Below, piece by piece: positions 35,922 to 44,165 of a stretch of DNA of 64,000 nt; the first letter of the stretch is position 1; the number at the start of each line of letters is the position of its first letter. The notes under the pieces are model-generated. The model was not told the origin of the DNA, ran no database searches, and saw nothing but the letters and a program-made list of their open reading frames with translations. Origin of the DNA: Mycobacterium sp. D16R12 (GTDB taxonomy: Bacteria > Actinomycetota > Actinomycetes > Mycobacteriales > Mycobacteriaceae); the NCBI RefSeq assembly GCF_002013465.1, contig NZ_MAFC01000031.1:20324-84323 (forward strand). Reading direction: 5' to 3'. The position numbers and the translations under genes were made by a program.

Positions 35922-37634
35922 GTGAGTGAGATCTTCGACGTCGTAGTGGTGGGGTCGGGCGCCGCCGGCATGTCCACGGCGATTACCGCCAAGCTGCACG
36001 GCTTATCGGTGGTCATCGTGGAGAAGGCCCCACAGTGGGGCGGCTCGACCGCGCGATCAGGCGGCGGCGTCTGGATCCCCGGAAACCACTTCCTGGCGAA
36101 GTCATCCGGAAAGTCATCCGCCGAAGAGCTCGACGACGCGCGCACCTACCTGCACCACATCATCGGCCCGTACGCCGCCACCGCTCGCATCAACGCCTAC
36201 ATCGACCGCGGCCCGGAGGCACTGAAGTTCCTCGCCGACAACTCCGCGCTCAGCCTGGAATGGGTGCGCGGCTATTCGGACTACTTTCCGGAGGCCCCGG
36301 GTGGGCGCCCCGGCGGAAGATCTTGCGAACCGAAACCGTTCGATGCGCGGCAGCTCGGACCGGACGTCCACACCATGGCGCCGTTCTACGCCAAGGCCCC
36401 CATGAACGTCGTCGTCAAACAATCCGACTACCGATGGCTCAGCACCGGGCTGCGGCACTGGCGCGGCCCCTGGCACATGTTCCGAGTCGGCGCCCGCACC
36501 GCGATCGCCAAGCTTCGGCGCCAGCACCTCGTTGGCGTCGGAAGTGCCCTTGTCGCATCGCTTTTCATCGGGATCAAGGAAGCGGGCATCCCGGTGCGGC
36601 TGAGCACGGCGCTGCGCGAGCTCGTCGTCACCGACGGTCGTGTCACCGGCATCGTCACCGATCAGGGCACCATCACCGCGCGGTGCGGCGTCATGATCGC
36701 GTGCGGGGGCTTTGACCACAATGCGCAGATGCGCGCGAAGCACCACCGGGAGCCCGCGGGCGCGCAGTGGTCGATCGGCGCCACCTCGAACACCGGTGAC
36801 GGCATCATCGCCGCCGAAACAGCAGGTGCCGCAGTATCTCTCATGGACGACGCGTGGTGGGCCCCATCGATTCCGCTCCCCAGGGGGCCATGGTTCGCGC
36901 TCGCCGAGCGATCGCTGCCCCGCAGCATCCTGGTCAACTCTCGCGGGCAGCGATTCATGAACGAATCGCTGCCCTACGTCGAAGCCACCCACCAGATGTT
37001 CGGCGGCCAGTTCGGCACCGGAGCAGGCCCCGCCGAGAACCTGCCCGCATGGCTGATCTTCGACCAGACGTATCGGAACCGATACACCTTCGCCGGTGTC
37101 ACGGGGCGCGCCCCGCTGCCCAAGTCCTGGCTGCGCAGCGGCGCAATCATCAAGGCGGACAGCATCACCGAGCTGGCGCAGGCGATAGGCGTGCCCGCGG
37201 ACACACTCGAATCCACCATCGGCCGGTTCAACGAATTCGCACGCAGCGGACGCGACGGGGACTTCCATCGCGGAGAGTCCGCGTACGACCACTACTACGG
37301 CGACATCACCAACAAACCCAATCCGAGCCTGGGAGAACTGGCCCACGCCCCGTTCTACGCGGCGCGCATGGTGCCGGGCGATCTGGGCACCAAGGGCGGT
37401 ATCGACACCGATGCCAACGCACGTGCGCTACGCGCCGACGGCTCCGTCATACCCGGGCTGTACGCCGCCGGAAACGCGAGCTCCGCGCTGATGGGCCACA
37501 CCTACGCGGGGCCGGGCGCCACCATCGGACCTGCCCTCGTGTTCGGCTATCTGGCCGCACTCGATCTGGCCACCGGTCTTCGCGCAAGCGGCTCATCCGT
37601 CACGGCTGTAAGCGCTGCGCCCGACCATCGGTGA
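35922..37634 (+). CDS. kstD: 3-ketosteroid delta1-dehydrogenase-type flavoprotein
   Basis: Protein of 570 residues, close to the M. tuberculosis KstD length. FAD motif DVVVVGSGAAGMSTAITA and KAPQWGGSTARSGGGVWIP; active-site loop GYSDYFPEAPGGRPGGRS with Tyr118; FMNESLPYVEA; C-terminal HTYAGPGATIGPAL, which carries the conserved Tyr and Gly that bind the 3-keto group. It should insert the C1-C2 double bond in 3-ketosteroid ring A during sterol breakdown. GTG 35922 follows AGAGGG; GTGs at 35913 and 35919 are alternatives. No other sterol genes are nearby. The 3' end overlaps pdxH by 35 bases. Confidence 0.88.
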   Translation: MSEIFDVVVVGSGAAGMSTAITAKLHGLSVVIVEKAPQWGGSTARSGGGVWIPGNHFLAKSSGKSSAEELDDARTYLHHIIGPYAATARINAYIDRGPEALKFLADNSALSLEWVRGYSDYFPEAPGGRPGGRSCEPKPFDARQLGPDVHTMAPFYAKAPMNVVVKQSDYRWLSTGLRHWRGPWHMFRVGARTAIAKLRRQHLVGVGSALVASLFIGIKEAGIPVRLSTALRELVVTDGRVTGIVTDQGTITARCGVMIACGGFDHNAQMRAKHHREPAGAQWSIGATSNTGDGIIAAETAGAAVSLMDDAWWAPSIPLPRGPWFALAERSLPRSILVNSRGQRFMNESLPYVEATHQMFGGQFGTGAGPAENLPAWLIFDQTYRNRYTFAGVTGRAPLPKSWLRSGAIIKADSITELAQAIGVPADTLESTIGRFNEFARSGRDGDFHRGESAYDHYYGDITNKPNPSLGELAHAPFYAARMVPGDLGTKGGIDTDANARALRADGSVIPGLYAAGNASSALMGHTYAGPGATIGPALVFGYLAALDLATGLRASGSSVTAVSAAPDHR

Positions 37635-38247
37635 CGACAATCCGGTTGTGCACCCGATTCTCCCGTCCCTGCCAGAACTCGACGGTCTCGGGAGCAATCA
37701 CGTAGCCGCCCCACTGCGGGGGCACCGGCACCGCATCCACATCGGCGAACCGCTGGGTGACGTCATCGAGCTGAGCCAACAGCGCCTCTCGCGACTCGAT
37801 GGGCGCGGACTGCTGAGACGCCCACGCCCCCAGCTGCGAGCCACGTGGCCGATTGGTCCAGTAGTTGGCGGTCTGCGCCGGATCGACCTTGGTCACCCGA
37901 CCGCGCACATGCACCTGTCGCCCCAGCGCGTACCAGGGAAAGGTGACACTGGCGTACGGCGCGTGGTCGAGCTGGCGCCCCTTGGCGGAGTCGTAGTTTG
38001 AGAAGAACGTCACACCCGCGGAGTCGAAACCCTTGCACAGCACCGTGCGCGTCACCGGCCGGCCATTATCGACGGTGGCGAGCACCATCGCATTCGGTTC
38101 GGGGATGCCCGAGGAGACCGCAAGATCAAACCATTTGTGCAGCAAGGGAAGCCAGCCATCGGCAAGCCAGTCAACATCCAGATCGCCACTGCCGTCCTTC
38201 TCTCCGGGACGGTAGTCCGAGCGCAGCCATTCGGTCACGAAAAGCAC
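37600..38247 (-). CDS. pdxH: Pyridoxamine 5'-phosphate oxidase
   Basis: FMN enzyme of 215 residues that oxidises pyridoxamine or pyridoxine 5'-phosphate to pyridoxal 5'-phosphate. Signatures: EPNAMVLATVDNGRPVTRTVLCKGFD, FFSNYDSAKGRQL, QVHVRGRV, NRPRGSQLGAWASQQS, and the C-terminal VEFWQGRENRVHNRI then RLQP. A GTG at 38238 is a possible shorter start. Its last codons overlap kstD on the other strand. Divergent from citA. Confidence 0.95.
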   Translation of the reverse strand: MLFVTEWLRSDYRPGEKDGSGDLDVDWLADGWLPLLHKWFDLAVSSGIPEPNAMVLATVDNGRPVTRTVLCKGFDSAGVTFFSNYDSAKGRQLDHAPYASVTFPWYALGRQVHVRGRVTKVDPAQTANYWTNRPRGSQLGAWASQQSAPIESREALLAQLDDVTQRFADVDAVPVPPQWGGYVIAPETVEFWQGRENRVHNRIVVTDGRAQRLQP

Positions 38248-38357
38248 GCTACAGGCGGGCGCTTAAGAGAGATCGACCGAACTAAGAATCACCCTTAATT
38301 GCGGGTGCAAGAATCGCCTTTACCGAGTTGTTACCCACAGGTAGGGAGTCGAGAGTC

Positions 38358-39494
38358 ATGACGGTTGCAGCGCCGCTACCAGCGGATTTCGCACCTGGAC
38401 TGGAGGGCGTGACCGCCTTCGCCACCGAGATCGCCGAGCCCGACAAGGACGGCGGGGCGCTGCGCTACCGCGGTGTCGACATCGACGATCTGGTCGCCCA
38501 GCGGGTGACTTTCGGTGACGTATGGGCACTCTTGGTCGACGGCAAGTTCGGCCAGGGACTCCCACCGGCCGAGCCCTTCCCCATTCCCGTACACACCGGG
38601 GACGTCCGCGTCGACGTACAGGCCGGGCTCGCCATGCTCGCACCCATCTGGGGCTTCGAACCGCTCTTGGACACCGAGGACTCCATCGCTCGCCATCAGC
38701 TGGCCCGCGCCTCGGTGATGGCGCTCTCCTACGTTGCCCAGTCCGCGCGAGGCAGCGCCCTGCCCGCCGTACCGCAGAAGCTCATCGACGAATGTTCCAC
38801 CGTCACATCACGTTTCATGACTCGCTGGCAGGGTGAACCAGATCCCAAGCACGTCGAGGCCATCGACGCCTACTGGGTGTCGGCTGCCGAACACGGCATG
38901 AACGCCTCGACGTTCACCGCCCGGGTTATCGCCTCCACCGGCGCCGATGTGGCTGCCGCGCTCTCGGGTGCGGTAGGCGCGATGAGTGGCCCGTTGCACG
39001 GTGGCGCGCCTGCCCGCGTACTGCCGATGATCGAGCAGGCCGAAAAGACCGGTGACGCCCGCGGTGTCATCAAGGGCATTCTGGATCGCCGCGAGAAGCT
39101 CATGGGCTTCGGCCACCGGGTGTACCGCGCCGAGGATCCGCGTGCCCGCGTGCTGCGCGCCACTGCCAAGCGTCTCGGCGCCGCGCGTTACGAGGTGGCG
39201 GCCGCCGTCGAGCAGGCTGCCCTCACCGAACTGCGGGAACGCCGCCCCGATCGCGTCATCGAGACCAATGTCGAGTTCTGGGCCGCGGTCATTCTCGACT
39301 TCGCGCAGGTACCCACCCGCATGATGCCGGCGATGTTCACCTGCGCCCGCACCGCGGGCTGGAGCGCGCACATCATGGAGCAGAAGCGCCTCGACAAGCT
39401 GGTACGTCCGGCCGCGCTCTATGTCGGGCCGGGTCCGCGCTCCATCGAGTCCGTGGAAGGGTTCGGGCTGCTGCGCTCTCGGGTGGGCGCTTAA
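38358..39494 (+). CDS. citA: Citrate synthase CitA
   Basis: Second citrate synthase in the window, 378 residues, counterpart of Rv0889c. Active-site segments: EHGMNASTFTARVI, GPLHGGAPARVLPM, GFGHRVYRAEDPRARV. It is shorter and more diverged than GltA2 and closer to the methylcitrate/dimeric type, so a condensing role with acetyl- or propionyl-CoA is possible. ATG 38358 lies eight bases after GGAGTCGA; an upstream start at 38328 would add ten residues. Confidence 0.93.
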   Translation: MTVAAPLPADFAPGLEGVTAFATEIAEPDKDGGALRYRGVDIDDLVAQRVTFGDVWALLVDGKFGQGLPPAEPFPIPVHTGDVRVDVQAGLAMLAPIWGFEPLLDTEDSIARHQLARASVMALSYVAQSARGSALPAVPQKLIDECSTVTSRFMTRWQGEPDPKHVEAIDAYWVSAAEHGMNASTFTARVIASTGADVAAALSGAVGAMSGPLHGGAPARVLPMIEQAEKTGDARGVIKGILDRREKLMGFGHRVYRAEDPRARVLRATAKRLGAARYEVAAAVEQAALTELRERRPDRVIETNVEFWAAVILDFAQVPTRMMPAMFTCARTAGWSAHIMEQKRLDKLVRPAALYVGPGPRSIESVEGFGLLRSRVGA

Positions 39495-39540
39495 CCCGAA
39501 GTCCTGGCGTCACTACGCGTGAGGTGGTTGGGTGGGTCAC

Positions 39541-40005
39541 ATGACCTCCGAAGTACCTCCCGTAGTGCCCTCTGTTTCCCCATACATCATCGTCGAGGAC
39601 TCACGCGCAGCGATCGAGTTCTATAAGAACGCCTTTGGCGCCGAAGAGCTCGGTCTGCTGGAGACTCCCGACGGCAAGGTGATGCACGCCGCCGTGAAGA
39701 TCAACGGCACGACGATCATGATGAACGACGACTTCCCCGAGTACAACGACGGGAAGTCCAGCACCCCCGCCGCGCTCGGCGGCACCCCGGTCACCATTCA
39801 CCTCACGGTGCCCAACGTCGACGACTGGTTCAGTCGCGCCGTCGACGCCGGAGCGAGCATCGAGATGCCGCTCGAGGACCAGTTCTGGGGTGACCGCTTC
39901 GGCGTCATCAAGGATCCGTTCGGGCACCTGTGGTCGTTGGGTCAACCGGTCAAAATCGTCAACCCCGAAGACCTCAAGAAGTACGCCGCGGGCGGCGTCG
40001 ACTAA
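39541..40005 (+). CDS. VOC/glyoxalase-fold protein (PhnB-like)
   Basis: Protein of 154 residues with one vicinal-oxygen-chelate domain pair: VSPYIIVEDSRAAIEFYKNAFGAEE, then PVTIHLTVPNVDDWFSRAVDAGA and DRFGVIKDPFGHLWSLGQ. Counterpart of Rv0887c by order. Metal-binding activity is possible, but no substrate is known. A GTG at 39532 would add three residues. Convergent with fprB, 13 bp apart. Confidence 0.85.
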   Translation: MTSEVPPVVPSVSPYIIVEDSRAAIEFYKNAFGAEELGLLETPDGKVMHAAVKINGTTIMMNDDFPEYNDGKSSTPAALGGTPVTIHLTVPNVDDWFSRAVDAGASIEMPLEDQFWGDRFGVIKDPFGHLWSLGQPVKIVNPEDLKKYAAGGVD

Positions 40006-40018
40006 GGCCGAACAACCG

Positions 40019-41701
40019 CTACCGCAGCAAGTCTTCCAACGCTGACCCGCGAATTGCCTTGCGCCACAATGGTGGTTGCGGGGCATTCGCGGCGACGCGG
40101 AGCATCTCGGACACCGAGACAAACTTGTCACGCGGACGGCCCTCACCCTTACCGCGCGCAATCTCCGCACGGTCGATGGCCAGCCAGCCATCGTGGCCGA
40201 CGATCGTCGGCTGGCGCCGCTGAATCAGCTTGGACAGGCCCGACAGCCGTTGGACCGGATCGGTGAGCAGTCCGTGGTTGTAGTCCTCGACCAGCGAGGT
40301 GATGGTCTGCTGCGAGCAGGACTTGTTGGTCCCGATGAATCCGGTCGGACCGCGCTTGATCCATCCCGCCACATAGGTGCCGGGATGTGCCTTGCCGGTA
40401 TCCGGATCCGTCACGCGCCCTTGTTCATTCGGGATGATCGCACGCTGGTTGTCGAATGGCACGTCGGGCATCGGGACTCCGCGATAGCCGATCGAGGTGA
40501 GCACCAGGCCCGCCTCGATGGTGTCGACAGCATCACCGTGCTGGAACTCGACGCCTTCGGCGCGCCCGTCCCCGAGCACCTTGATGGGGGTGCGGTCGTA
40601 GGCGAAGCGGATGGTCTTACCGCCCGGCTCCCGCGCCTCACGCGGGCAGGTGCTGAGCACTTCCAGCTTCTGCCGCGTCAACGGCTCCAGATGTGTCTGC
40701 AGCGCTTGATCGACGAGATCCGCTGTCTCCTGATCGATGATCACCGTCATATCGGGGAGGCCGACGAGACCAAGCAGCTCGGGCAGGGTGAACGCCGAAT
40801 GCTCGGGACCGCGGCGCCCGACGATGACCACCTCACGCAGCTTGCTGCTGCGCAACGCGGTTAAGGCGGTATCCGAAATATCCGTACGCGCAAGGCGATC
40901 GGTGTTTCCGGTGAGCACCCGGGCCACGTCCAAGGCCACGTTTCCGTTACCGATGACAATGGCGCGCTGATGATCGAGGTCCACCCGGAAATCGGTGTAG
41001 TCGGGGTGCGCGTTGATCCACGCGACCACCTCGGTGGCGGTGGCGTTGCCGGGCAACTCAATGCCGGGGATGTTCAGGCGGCGATCCGAGGACGCACCGA
41101 CCGAGTAGATCACCGCATGGTGATGCGCCAACAGTTCCTGGTGGGTGATGTCCTTACCCACCTCGACGTTCAGGTAGAACTCGAAGTTGGGCTGCGCGGC
41201 CATCGTGTCGAAAAGCTTCGTCACCCGCTTGGTCTGCTGGTGATCGGGGGCCACCCCGGCACGCACCAAACCGTATGGGGCGGGAAGCCTTTCGAACATG
41301 TTGACCTTCACGTGCGGCTGGGTCAGCAGTTCGTCGGCGGCGTACATGGCCGCCGGACCGGATCCGATGATGGCCACCTTCAGCGCACGGCCGGACGTGC
41401 GGACCGGCGGCGCCTGAATGACCGGAGCCAAGCTGGCACGTGGGATTTCGCGCGGATAGAACTCGGAGTTGATCCGCAGGAAGGGCAGCTGCTCTTCCTT
41501 GAGCAGCGAATCCGGCTTGATGGCATCCACGGGGCAGGCGGCGACACAAGCACCACAGTCGACACATGCGGAGGCGTCGATGTGCAACATCTCCGCCTTG
41601 AGGAAATCCGGTTCGTCAGGCGTGGGGTGGATGCAGTTCACCGGGCATGCGTAAACGCAAGAACCCTCGTTACAGCACGCCTGGGTAACGACGTGTGGCA
41701 T
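40019..41701 (-). CDS. fprB: FprB: ferredoxin-NADP reductase fused to a 7Fe ferredoxin domain
   Basis: Protein of 560 residues. Residues 1-60 form a ferredoxin domain with Cys9, 10, 15, 19, 23 and Cys46, 49, 52, 56. An adrenodoxin-reductase-like part follows: FAD loop VAIIGSGPAAMYAADELL, NADP loop AIVIGNGNVALDVARVL and C-terminal GWIKRGPTGFIGTNKSC. It passes electrons between NADPH and ferredoxins. Its ATG shares one base with the stop of the AurF-like gene (TGATG), so the two are translated together and probably work together. Confidence 0.94.
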   Translation of the reverse strand: MPHVVTQACCNEGSCVYACPVNCIHPTPDEPDFLKAEMLHIDASACVDCGACVAACPVDAIKPDSLLKEEQLPFLRINSEFYPREIPRASLAPVIQAPPVRTSGRALKVAIIGSGPAAMYAADELLTQPHVKVNMFERLPAPYGLVRAGVAPDHQQTKRVTKLFDTMAAQPNFEFYLNVEVGKDITHQELLAHHHAVIYSVGASSDRRLNIPGIELPGNATATEVVAWINAHPDYTDFRVDLDHQRAIVIGNGNVALDVARVLTGNTDRLARTDISDTALTALRSSKLREVVIVGRRGPEHSAFTLPELLGLVGLPDMTVIIDQETADLVDQALQTHLEPLTRQKLEVLSTCPREAREPGGKTIRFAYDRTPIKVLGDGRAEGVEFQHGDAVDTIEAGLVLTSIGYRGVPMPDVPFDNQRAIIPNEQGRVTDPDTGKAHPGTYVAGWIKRGPTGFIGTNKSCSQQTITSLVEDYNHGLLTDPVQRLSGLSKLIQRRQPTIVGHDGWLAIDRAEIARGKGEGRPRDKFVSVSEMLRVAANAPQPPLWRKAIRGSALEDLLR

Positions 41702-42756
41702 CAGGCGGGAACGGCGCTGTGCGAATCAGGCACTGTGGCTTCGGCAGCCGAGTAGTTCACCAGCGGACCGCGCTGCGGCTCGCTGCGGTAGCGGGCGGCA
41801 CGGCCATCGATGTGCAGCACCCGCCACACCAGCTTGGCCACCGGGTTCATCATCCCGGTTTCCCTGACCAGCATCCGCACGTCGGAGAAGACCTCACTCA
41901 TCGTCTGCCGCGAGGCCGGGCTCTTCCAGAAGATCTCCTTCATCACCTCTTGCGGGATGTCGAATCTCTTGGCGAAGCTGCGCGGCGGCGTCATGATGGC
42001 GCCCATCAGCACCCGCATGGTGATCGGGGTGGCAATCGACAACACAAACCGGTTGAACCAGTGCATGGCCGGGACGCGCTTGCGCAGGTACTCATGGGCG
42101 AAGGAGATGTGCCGGGCCTCCTCGGCCACGTGGATCTCCATGACGCGCTTCATGATCGGGTGCAGGTTGTCGCCCTCACGCAGCACGTTCTTCTGCGTGT
42201 GGTCGATGGGCTCCTCACCGGCGAGCACACCCACGAAGAACATCTCGGGGAACGGCGTGGAGGCCAGTGGAACGAACGGGGACAGCCAGCGCAGCAGGCG
42301 CGGCATGCCGGGCACGTCGACACCGAGGCGGTTGACCATCTCCTGGAACATCAGGGTGTGGTTGCACTCTTCGATGGACTCGTGGTTGAGGTACCGGAAC
42401 TCCGGTGAGCCGTTGGGAACGCTGAACGCGTATTGGATGAGACCGCGGATCAGGATGCTCTCGAAGTGCAGACCAACCTTGGCGACGTTGGCCTGACGCC
42501 ACATGCCGATCTCGATCTGCTTCTCCAGCGGCTGCGCCTGGTACCAGGGGTGCCGGCCGAACGGATCGGTCCGGTGCGGGAGCACCCAGCGCGGATCATT
42601 CGGGACGACGGCATACTCCGGGTTATCCCAGTCGATATCGATGAAGGGATCGAAGTTCCGGTTCGTGGAGCCGTGCGACAGGGTCTCAAGCACCTGCACG
42701 TAGCTCGCGTCGGCGCGTACTTCCTTCTTCGCGCGGAGCTTCTCGCGGAGCGACAT
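41701..42756 (-). CDS. AurF-like diiron oxygenase (Rv0885-type)
   Basis: Protein of 351 residues. Helical diiron fold with ligand motifs EECNHTLMF and EEARHISFAHEYL plus an earlier Glu-containing helix (GLHFESILIRGLIQYAF), like the p-aminobenzoate N-oxygenase AurF. Counterpart of Rv0885. The reaction is unknown; an O2-dependent oxidation using electrons from the coupled FprB is the natural reading. The ATG is preceded by AAAGGAGAT. Divergent from serC across 213 bp that hold two palindromes. Confidence 0.85.
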   Translation of the reverse strand: MSLREKLRAKKEVRADASYVQVLETLSHGSTNRNFDPFIDIDWDNPEYAVVPNDPRWVLPHRTDPFGRHPWYQAQPLEKQIEIGMWRQANVAKVGLHFESILIRGLIQYAFSVPNGSPEFRYLNHESIEECNHTLMFQEMVNRLGVDVPGMPRLLRWLSPFVPLASTPFPEMFFVGVLAGEEPIDHTQKNVLREGDNLHPIMKRVMEIHVAEEARHISFAHEYLRKRVPAMHWFNRFVLSIATPITMRVLMGAIMTPPRSFAKRFDIPQEVMKEIFWKSPASRQTMSEVFSDVRMLVRETGMMNPVAKLVWRVLHIDGRAARYRSEPQRGPLVNYSAAEATVPDSHSAVPA

Positions 42757-42823
42757 GGCTTATCTCCTTTGATTCGTCCAAAGACGCGGTAACGGACCTG
42801 CAAACTTTTACGTTCTGGGGCTA

Positions 42824-42900
42824 CTTGAAAGTCTACAAGCTCTGGGCGAGTGTAAACAGGGCGAGAAGCCCCTATCTAGGTTTGGGACGAAACGTCCCAT
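42824..42900. promoter_or_regulatory. Two palindromic elements between the AurF-like gene and serC
   Basis: CTTGAAAGTCTACAAG (42824-42839) is a partial palindrome with perfect CTTG/CAAG ends. TGGGACG-AAA-CGTCCCA (42884-42900) is a perfect 7-3-7 inverted repeat. Both lie in the 213 bp gap between the divergent starts at 42756 and 42970. They look like operators; the proteins that bind them are not identified. Confidence 0.5.
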
Positions 42901-42969
42901 GTGACGTTCTCTGCGCGCATTGTTTTGTGTGAGGCAGGTCTCAATGGGCCACCGTTTAGGCTGGTAGTC

Positions 42970-44085
42970 GTGGCTGAATTGACCATCCCCGCTGACCTCC
43001 TGCCCGCCGACGGACGTTTCGGCTGTGGCCCCTCCAAAGTGCGGCCCGAGCAGCTGCAATCGCTCGTGACCGCCGGAGCCTCCCTCTTCGGTACTTCGCA
43101 TCGGCAAGCGCCGGTCAAAAACCTGGTGGGTCGCGTCCGCGAAGGGCTCAAGGAGCTCTTCTCCGCACCCGACGGTTACGAGGTCATCCTCGGCAACGGC
43201 GGCTCCACCCTGTTCTGGGATGCCGCGGCCTTCGGCCTGATCCGCGAGAAGTCGCTGCACTTGACCTTCGGCGAGTTCAGCGCCAAGTTCGCCTCCTGCG
43301 TGGCCAAGAACCCGTTCGTCGGGGATCCCATCAAGGTGACCGCCGATCCGGGAGGCGCGCCCGTGCCCGTCTCGGATCCGTCGGCCGATGTGATCGCCTG
43401 GGCCCATAACGAGACGTCGACAGGTGTCATGGTTCCGGTGCAGCGTCCGGCCGGCTCCGAGAACGCGCTGGTCCTCATCGACGCCACCTCCGGTGCCGGT
43501 GGCCTACCGGTGGATATCACCGAGGCGGACGCCTACTACTTCGCGCCGCAGAAGAATTTTGCGGGCGACGGCGGGCTGTGGCTCGCGGTCCTGAGTCCGG
43601 CCGCGCTGGAGCGCGTGGAGGAGATCGGCGGCAGCGGACGCTGGGTCCCGGACATCCTGTCCCTGCCCATCGCGGTGGAGAACAGCCTCAAGAACCAGAC
43701 CTACAACACCCCCGCCATCGGAACGCTGCTGCTGCTGGCCGATCAGATCGACTGGCTGCTGGGCAATGGCGGCCTGGATTGGGCCACCAAGCGGACGGCC
43801 GATTCGGCGTCCCGGCTGTACTCCTGGGCCGAGGCGACGGCGTACACCACACCCTTCGTGGCGGACCCGGCGCAGCGTTCGCAGGTGGTGGGCACCATCG
43901 ACTTCAACGACGACGTGGACGCGGCAGCCGTGGCGAAGGTGTTACGCGCCAACGGTGTTGTGGACACCGAGCCGTACCGCAAGCTGGGCCGCAACCAGCT
44001 GCGGGTGGCGATGTTCGCGGCGATCGATCCCGCGGATATCTCCCAGCTGACGCAGTGCATCGATTGGGTCGTCGAACGCCTCTGA
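42970..44085 (+). CDS. serC: Phosphoserine aminotransferase
   Basis: PLP enzyme of 371 residues from the GTG at 42970, counterpart of Rv0884c, converting 3-phosphohydroxypyruvate to phosphoserine. Signatures: DGRFGCGPSKVRPEQL, LFGTSHRQAPVKNLVG, LGNGGSTLFWDAA, AWAHNETSTG, IDATSGAGG, and the PLP Lys in YYFAPQKNFAGDGG. The C-terminal YRKLGRNQLRVAMF is intact. An upstream start at 42901 would add 23 residues unlike SerC. Confidence 0.95.
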   Translation: MAELTIPADLLPADGRFGCGPSKVRPEQLQSLVTAGASLFGTSHRQAPVKNLVGRVREGLKELFSAPDGYEVILGNGGSTLFWDAAAFGLIREKSLHLTFGEFSAKFASCVAKNPFVGDPIKVTADPGGAPVPVSDPSADVIAWAHNETSTGVMVPVQRPAGSENALVLIDATSGAGGLPVDITEADAYYFAPQKNFAGDGGLWLAVLSPAALERVEEIGGSGRWVPDILSLPIAVENSLKNQTYNTPAIGTLLLLADQIDWLLGNGGLDWATKRTADSASRLYSWAEATAYTTPFVADPAQRSQVVGTIDFNDDVDAAAVAKVLRANGVVDTEPYRKLGRNQLRVAMFAAIDPADISQLTQCIDWVVERL

Positions 44086-44107
44086 CTCAAATCTTCTTGC
44101 TTCGAGC

Positions 44108-44153
44108 GGGAACCTGGCGAGGAAATACACCACAAAAGCCTCGCCAGATTCCC
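44108..44153. terminator. Two-way terminator hairpin between serC and the glycosyltransferase operon
   Basis: Arms GGGAACCTGGCGAGG (44108-44122) and CCTCGCCAGATTCCC (44139-44153) pair over 15 positions with one mismatch around a 16-base loop. It lies between two convergent genes and is symmetric, so it can end both transcripts. There is no long U run, as is common in mycobacteria. Confidence 0.65.
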
Positions 44154-44165
44154 ACTCGACGGGAG

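Noticed and set aside
36114..37346. 410-codon minus-strand frame inside the kstD-type gene
   Set aside because: Antisense frame with shadow-like composition; the plus strand matches KstD throughout.
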